From: Oscillospiraceae bacterium
GTDB lineage: Bacteria > Bacillota > Clostridia > Oscillospirales > Ruminococcaceae
Length of the DNA stretch: 8,154 nucleotides
Reading direction: 5' to 3'
Assembly: GCA_022511485.1 (NCBI GenBank)
Contig: JAFLUJ010000302.1
Location: 1-8,154, forward strand
This document shows, piece by piece, positions 5,630 to 8,154 of the stretch (the first letter of the stretch is position 1; the number at the start of each line of letters is the position of its first letter). A model generated the notes under the pieces. It was not told where the DNA came from. It saw only the letters and a list, made by a program, of their open reading frames with translations, and did not search any database. The position numbers were made by a program, and so were the translations under genes.

Positions 5630-5659
5630 AAATATAGACTTTGTCTATATTTAAAAAAA
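5494..5659. repeat. Dispersed palindromic repeat element, copy 1
   Basis: The hairpin chain plus a last A/T-rich hairpin: TTTTTTTAAATATAGAC (5623-5639) pairs perfectly over 17 bp with its complement (5643-5659) around TTT. The first and last hairpins share the core ATAGAC-N3-GTCTAT (5501-5515 and 5634-5648), and the same core opens copy 2 (8091-8105), so it may mark the element's ends. The order AT hairpin, GCCGCC-type hairpin, CAAAACC/GGTTTTG hairpin recurs at the end of the window. Confidence 0.75.
5604..5629 (+). terminator. Intrinsic terminator of the ncRNA, copy 1
   Basis: CGCCGTAT (5604-5611) pairs perfectly with ATACGGCG (5615-5622) around GAA and is followed by seven T. This is a canonical rho-independent terminator on the plus strand only. 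The T-tract is also the left arm of the following A/T hairpin. Confidence 0.85.
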
Positions 5660-5666
5660 GAAATAG

Positions 5667-5672
5667 TATAAT
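5667..5672 (+). promoter_or_regulatory. Probable -10 box of the MBL-fold hydrolase gene
   Basis: A consensus TATAAT lies 34 bases before the ATG, after the ncRNA terminator. The -35 position falls in the right arm of the last A/T hairpin (about 5643-5649, GTCTATA) and is poor. The repeat element may therefore supply part of this promoter. Confidence 0.45.
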
Positions 5673-5700
5673 GATAATATTTTTATAAAGGAGGATCATT

Positions 5701-6339
5701 ATGAGTGAGCTGATAAATAACATAACGGTAAACGCTCAGAGCAGTATCCGTATCGCTGCGGAAAAGGTAATATATTTTGACCCCTTCAAAATTACCGGCG
5801 CTGCAAAGGACGCTGACATTATTTTTATTACTCATGAGCATTTTGACCATTTTTCTCCTGAGGATATTGCAAAGGTGGTCTCGGATAACACTGTTTTTGC
5901 TGTACCTGCAAGTATGGAGAAGGCTGCGCTTGCTTCCGGCATTTCGAAGGATAAGCTTGTGACGCTGACCCCGGATACCAAAACAGAGGTCTGTGGTATA
6001 CCTGTGGAAACGATCCCGGCGTACAATCCCGGAAAGAAATTTCATCCCAGGGACAATAACTGGCTTGGCTATATTATCACCGTCGGCGGACAGAGGGTCT
6101 ATGTGGCAGGGGATACTGATGTCACTTCGGAAGCGAAATCCGTTTCCTGCGATATTGCCATGATACCGATAGGCGGGACATTCACCATGGATTTCCGTGA
6201 AGCTGCTGAGTTCATAAAGGAATTGAAGCCGGGGACAGTTATTCCCACTCATTATGGCTCGGTGGTGGGAAATGCTGATGACGGGGAATCCTTCAAAAAG
6301 CTTGTGGGAAGCTCTGCAGAGGTCGTACTTAAGCTTTAA
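5701..6339 (+). CDS. MBL-fold (metallo-beta-lactamase superfamily) hydrolase
   Basis: A 212-residue cytoplasmic metal-dependent hydrolase of the small single-domain type. The metal-binding signature is THEHFDHF with H45, H47, D49 and H50. Further probable ligands are H115 (KFHPRDN), D138 (AGDTD) and H184 (PTHYG). The compact length and the N..WLGY, AGDTD, PIGG and PTHYG spacing resemble the UPF0173/UlaG-like group rather than true beta-lactamases or glyoxalase II. The substrate cannot be predicted. The ATG is preceded by AAAGGAGG with six bases' spacing. No signal peptide. It appears monocistronic: a terminated ncRNA lies before it, and the lipoprotein gene after it has its own promoter. A long frame on the opposite strand is a shadow. 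Confidence 0.93.
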   Translation: MSELINNITVNAQSSIRIAAEKVIYFDPFKITGAAKDADIIFITHEHFDHFSPEDIAKVVSDNTVFAVPASMEKAALASGISKDKLVTLTPDTKTEVCGIPVETIPAYNPGKKFHPRDNNWLGYIITVGGQRVYVAGDTDVTSEAKSVSCDIAMIPIGGTFTMDFREAAEFIKELKPGTVIPTHYGSVVGNADDGESFKKLVGSSAEVVLKL

Positions 6340-6378
6340 TTGCAGTACTCGTATATTGTCCGAATAATATTTTTTCCG

Positions 6379-6406
6379 GCCTTGCATGGGTTTGTCCATG
6401 TGAGGC
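6379..6406 (+). terminator. Weak terminator-like hairpin after the MBL gene
   Basis: GCCT..CATGG (6379-6389) pairs with CCATG..AGGC (6396-6406), leaving a 2x2 TG/TG internal loop and a six-base loop. Only a broken U-stretch (TGTAAATTTT) follows, so termination would be inefficient. It could instead be a 3'-end stabiliser. Confidence 0.4.
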
Positions 6407-6437
6407 TGTAAATTTTGGTTACAGTGTTTTCCCAATT

Positions 6438-6464
6438 TGTAAGCAAACTGTAACCGATTTGTAA
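6438..6464. promoter_or_regulatory. Three TGTAA boxes at 11-bp period, activator-type position
   Basis: TGTAA occurs at 6438, 6449 and 6460, exactly 11 bp apart, ending directly against the -35 of the lipoprotein promoter. Read on the minus strand these are NTTACA boxes, close to the PhoP-box TT(A/T/C)ACA repeats bound by OmpR/PhoB-family regulators in Bacillus. A further TGTAA at 6407 and an inverted TTACA at 6419 lie upstream; GGTTACAGT (6417-6425) and ACTGTAACC (6447-6455) are a perfect inverted repeat. Binding by a particular regulator is inferred. Confidence 0.55.
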
Positions 6465-6493
6465 TTGAATTCCGCCTCAAATAATGGTATAAT
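6465..6493 (+). promoter_or_regulatory. Promoter of the lipoprotein gene
   Basis: TTGAAT (6465-6470), 17-bp spacer, TATAAT (6488-6493) with an extended TGG before it. Predicted start near 6500 leaves a leader of about 79 bases. No convincing riboswitch fold is seen in the leader; it is A/T-rich with only a 5-bp TATGC/GCATA repeat. Confidence 0.8.
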
Positions 6494-6578
6494 ATAATCA
6501 AATAGTATGCGATTTGAAATAATTGTGCATAATTTTAGATTAGATTTATTCATTTTGACGAAAGGGGCGTGAACGATC

Positions 6579-7913
6579 ATGAAAAAGCTTTGTGCGATTC
6601 TGGCTTTTTGTGCTGTATGCCTTGCTGCATCCGGATGCAGAGCAGACAAGATAATAAATTTAAATAATGTCAGTGAGACTGTTATTACTGAGTATCCTGA
6701 AAATTCCGAAAATCTTGTAAGAAGCAATCCGGCGGCTATCGGATATAGTCTTGAGGAATCTGTGGAAAACACTCCCTTTGAGTCATATACCTACGACTTT
6801 ACCGCTTATGACAACAACTACATGATAACCGTTGCCTCCGATGAAACAACTACTGGTCTTGTACTTACGGTGGAGGACAACACCTTCGGATATACTACGA
6901 TCAAAGTTACCCCTCCGGGCGGATATGTGGTCTATCTGCCATACTCCCAGCAGTATGCAAGCAGCGTCTGCACCATTATAAGAAGCTCTGAGGATGACTG
7001 TCCTGACCTGATGAAGATAGACTTCTATCTTGCGGAATTTACTGACGATACTCTGCCCTATGTTGTAAGCAGGCTGTATTCCATACTGGATAACAAGCTG
7101 GTAGAGGTGGAGGTCTACGATACAACAGGCGATTATACCGTAACTAAAGAAGAACCGGCAGATGTGCCGGCGGATGATCCTCTGACAGATGAAAAGCTCA
7201 GAAGTACGGATGTATTTGAGGAAACAGAGATTGAATATCTGGACAGACTGGATTATATTCCTGAAAGCAATCTTTACCAGACCGAGCCGCTTAAATTTAT
7301 GCCGGAGCCGGTGGTTACACTTAATGATGACGGAAGCTTTACGGCAAAGATCGTAACATACACTCTGAATCCAAACGATATGACCATGCGCAGGACATAT
7401 GAGGACTGCTCGGTCGGCAATCCGCGTTACTATGGATATGCAGCTCACGCAATAGCGGGAAATATCTATCAGTATTTCGCGGTCACAAGCCTTAATGTTA
7501 CCGATTACACTGATTATGTAGAGGTTGAAGTTCCGGGGGAGGAGCAAAGCCAGTATTTCTTCAGGGTGGATGATCCCAGATTTTCCACTGTCGAAGAGCT
7601 TCGGGATTATGTGAGAAGGTTTTTCTCAGAGGATATTGTGAACGAAATGTTCCGTTCTGCGCCTCAGAAGTACAGGGATATTGACGGTGCGCTGTATACT
7701 ATCTTAGGCGACGGCGGCATGAATGAATCTCTCGGCAAGCTTACTATAACGGACTGGACAATAGACGGAGATCACATAATATATTACACTAAGCAGGAAA
7801 AATATAATGAGAATCATGAAATGACCGGTTATGTTGACGGAGGCAATTTTGAGATCACTGTAAATGCGGATGGCTCATTCATTGTTGACGAATATCGTTA
7901 CCCAACTCTTTAA
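6579..7913 (+). CDS. Lipoprotein with C-terminal IseA-like (DL-endopeptidase inhibitor) region
   Basis: A 444-residue exported protein. Residues 1-20 are a lipoprotein signal: MKK, a hydrophobic core, then the lipobox AASGC with C20 as the predicted lipidated residue, so it should be anchored on the outer face of the membrane. Residues about 65-190 are beta-rich and unrecognised. An acidic, proline-rich linker follows (EEPADVPADDP, from 191), then a second beta-rich part (about 240-325). The last 115 residues, from VDDPRF at 330 through EELRDYVRRFFSEDIV, YRDIDGALY and GKLTITDW, resemble clostridial proteins of the IseA/YoeB DL-endopeptidase inhibitor family; this is recognition by eye. A role in controlling cell-wall hydrolases is possible. 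The ATG follows AAAGGGG with an 11-base spacing; no other in-frame start fits. It is monocistronic, with a strong promoter and terminator. Confidence 0.9.
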   Translation: MKKLCAILAFCAVCLAASGCRADKIINLNNVSETVITEYPENSENLVRSNPAAIGYSLEESVENTPFESYTYDFTAYDNNYMITVASDETTTGLVLTVEDNTFGYTTIKVTPPGGYVVYLPYSQQYASSVCTIIRSSEDDCPDLMKIDFYLAEFTDDTLPYVVSRLYSILDNKLVEVEVYDTTGDYTVTKEEPADVPADDPLTDEKLRSTDVFEETEIEYLDRLDYIPESNLYQTEPLKFMPEPVVTLNDDGSFTAKIVTYTLNPNDMTMRRTYEDCSVGNPRYYGYAAHAIAGNIYQYFAVTSLNVTDYTDYVEVEVPGEEQSQYFFRVDDPRFSTVEELRDYVRRFFSEDIVNEMFRSAPQKYRDIDGALYTILGDGGMNESLGKLTITDWTIDGDHIIYYTKQEKYNENHEMTGYVDGGNFEITVNADGSFIVDEYRYPTL

Positions 7914-7918
7914 AATAA

Positions 7919-7955
7919 GTAAAAACGCGGTGACTTTATCTCACCGCGTTTTTAC
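7919..7955. terminator. Bidirectional intrinsic terminator after the lipoprotein gene
   Basis: GTAAAAACGCGGTGA (7919-7933) is perfectly complementary over 15 bp to TCACCGCGTTTTTAC (7941-7955) around a seven-base loop. The A-tract and T-tract flank a GC-rich stem, so it can act on both strands. It starts five bases after the stop codon. Confidence 0.9.
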
Positions 7956-7961
7956 AATATG

Positions 7962-7987
7962 GTAATGTAAATCATGATTTATATTAC
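7962..7987. repeat. 26-bp near-perfect palindrome
   Basis: GTAATGTAAATCA (7962-7974) and TGATTTATATTAC (7975-7987) are complementary except for one position, G7967 opposite T7982, which would be a wobble pair in RNA. It lies between the lipoprotein terminator and the copy 2 ncRNA promoter, 53 bp before its -35. With no loop it reads better as a protein-binding site in DNA than as an RNA hairpin. Confidence 0.55.
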
Positions 7988-8039
7988 TATTCATAAAAAA
8001 TTAACTAACGAAAATTTCCCGATTCGGCGCATTTCGCTA

Positions 8040-8068
8040 TTGACATAAGGGAAAATATACTATATAAT
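8040..8068 (+). promoter_or_regulatory. Perfect consensus promoter of ncRNA copy 2
   Basis: TTGACA (8040-8045), exactly 17 bp, TATAAT (8063-8068): the full sigma-70/SigA consensus. Predicted start is near 8075. There is no reading frame or ribosome binding site in the remaining 80 bases; it reads straight into the hairpin chain. Confidence 0.8.
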
Positions 8069-8074
8069 AATACT

Positions 8075-8154
8075 GTTCTCAATCTAAATAATAGACTGTG
8101 TCTATTATTTGAATTGCCGCCTTAACAGGCGGCTGCCAAAACCTATGGTTTTGG
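8075..8154 (+). ncRNA. Candidate multi-stem-loop noncoding RNA, copy 2 (cut by window edge)
   Basis: Same module order as copy 1. AAATAATAGAC / GTCTATTATTT pair around TGT (8086-8110), with CAAT/ATTG extending the stem beyond a two-base mismatch. GCCGCCT / AGGCGGC pair around TAAC (8116-8133). CCAAAACC / GGTTTTGG pair around TAT (8136-8154, where the window stops). Compared with copy 1, T5543-A5561 becomes C8136-G8154, and two C-G pairs of the first stem become A-T and T-A. Both sides of the stems change together. The right-hand end and any terminator lie outside the window. Confidence 0.6.

Noticed and set aside
5494..5659. CRISPR array
   Set aside because: The repeats are different palindromes placed end to end, not identical direct repeats with equal-length spacers.
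5683..6501. Open frame of 272 codons on the minus strand
   Set aside because: It is antisense to the MBL hydrolase, whose zinc motifs and ribosome binding site are unambiguous; the minus-strand protein has no recognisable motif and runs across the lipoprotein promoter.
6783..7547. Open frame of 254 codons on the minus strand
   Set aside because: Shadow of the lipoprotein gene; the Cys- and Ile-rich composition is what the reverse complement of its acidic codons would give, and no Shine-Dalgarno was noted.
8015..8054. TTTCCC / GGGAAA inverted repeat around the copy 2 -35
   Set aside because: Only 6 bp with a 28-base gap in A/T-rich DNA; too likely by chance.

Overview
The window looks like chromosome from a low-to-moderate GC Gram-positive of the Clostridia, most like a Ruminococcus-type Oscillospiraceae. 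This is inferred from strong AGGAGG-type ribosome binding sites, TTGACA/TATAAT promoters often with an extended TGn, a Gram-positive-style lipoprotein signal, and a two-component/ABC peptide-resistance cassette typical of gut Firmicutes. No phage, transposase, tRNA, rRNA or CRISPR array is visible.

Minus-strand block (1-3810): from the right it encodes an OmpR-type response regulator, an ABC ATPase with a glutamate in place of the Q-loop glutamine, two tandem paralogous six-helix permeases, and the start of a sensor histidine kinase cut by the window edge. The layout is that of a LanFEG/BcrAB-type antimicrobial-peptide sensing and export module, but no lanthipeptide biosynthesis gene is present in the window. 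The regulator has its own sigma-70-like promoter (TTGAAT-N17-TATAAT). The ATPase-permease-permease-kinase genes appear to have a second promoter with an extended -10, a poor -35 and four 8-bp direct repeats spaced 11-12 bp apart, as expected if the phosphorylated regulator switches on the transporter.

Plus-strand block (3838-7955): a divergent promoter drives a zinc-ribbon/TPR protein with a C-terminal membrane anchor. Next is an Hsp20 small heat-shock gene whose Shine-Dalgarno lies in one arm of a perfect 14-bp inverted repeat, a candidate RNA switch or thermometer. After a multi-hairpin intergenic element come a metallo-beta-lactamase-fold hydrolase and a lipoprotein whose C-terminus resembles the IseA DL-endopeptidase inhibitor family. 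The lipoprotein promoter has three TGTAA boxes at exact 11-bp spacing abutting its -35.

The most interesting signal is an intergenic element found twice: complete after hsp20 (about 5444-5659) and truncated by the window edge at 8040-8154. Each copy has a promoter followed by a chain of perfect small hairpins with three- or four-base loops in the same order. The complete copy ends in a textbook intrinsic terminator. Arms differ between copies by paired, compensatory changes. I read this as a candidate family of short, multi-stem-loop noncoding RNAs (about 150 nt) or a palindromic mobile repeat; the promoter and terminator favour an RNA gene.
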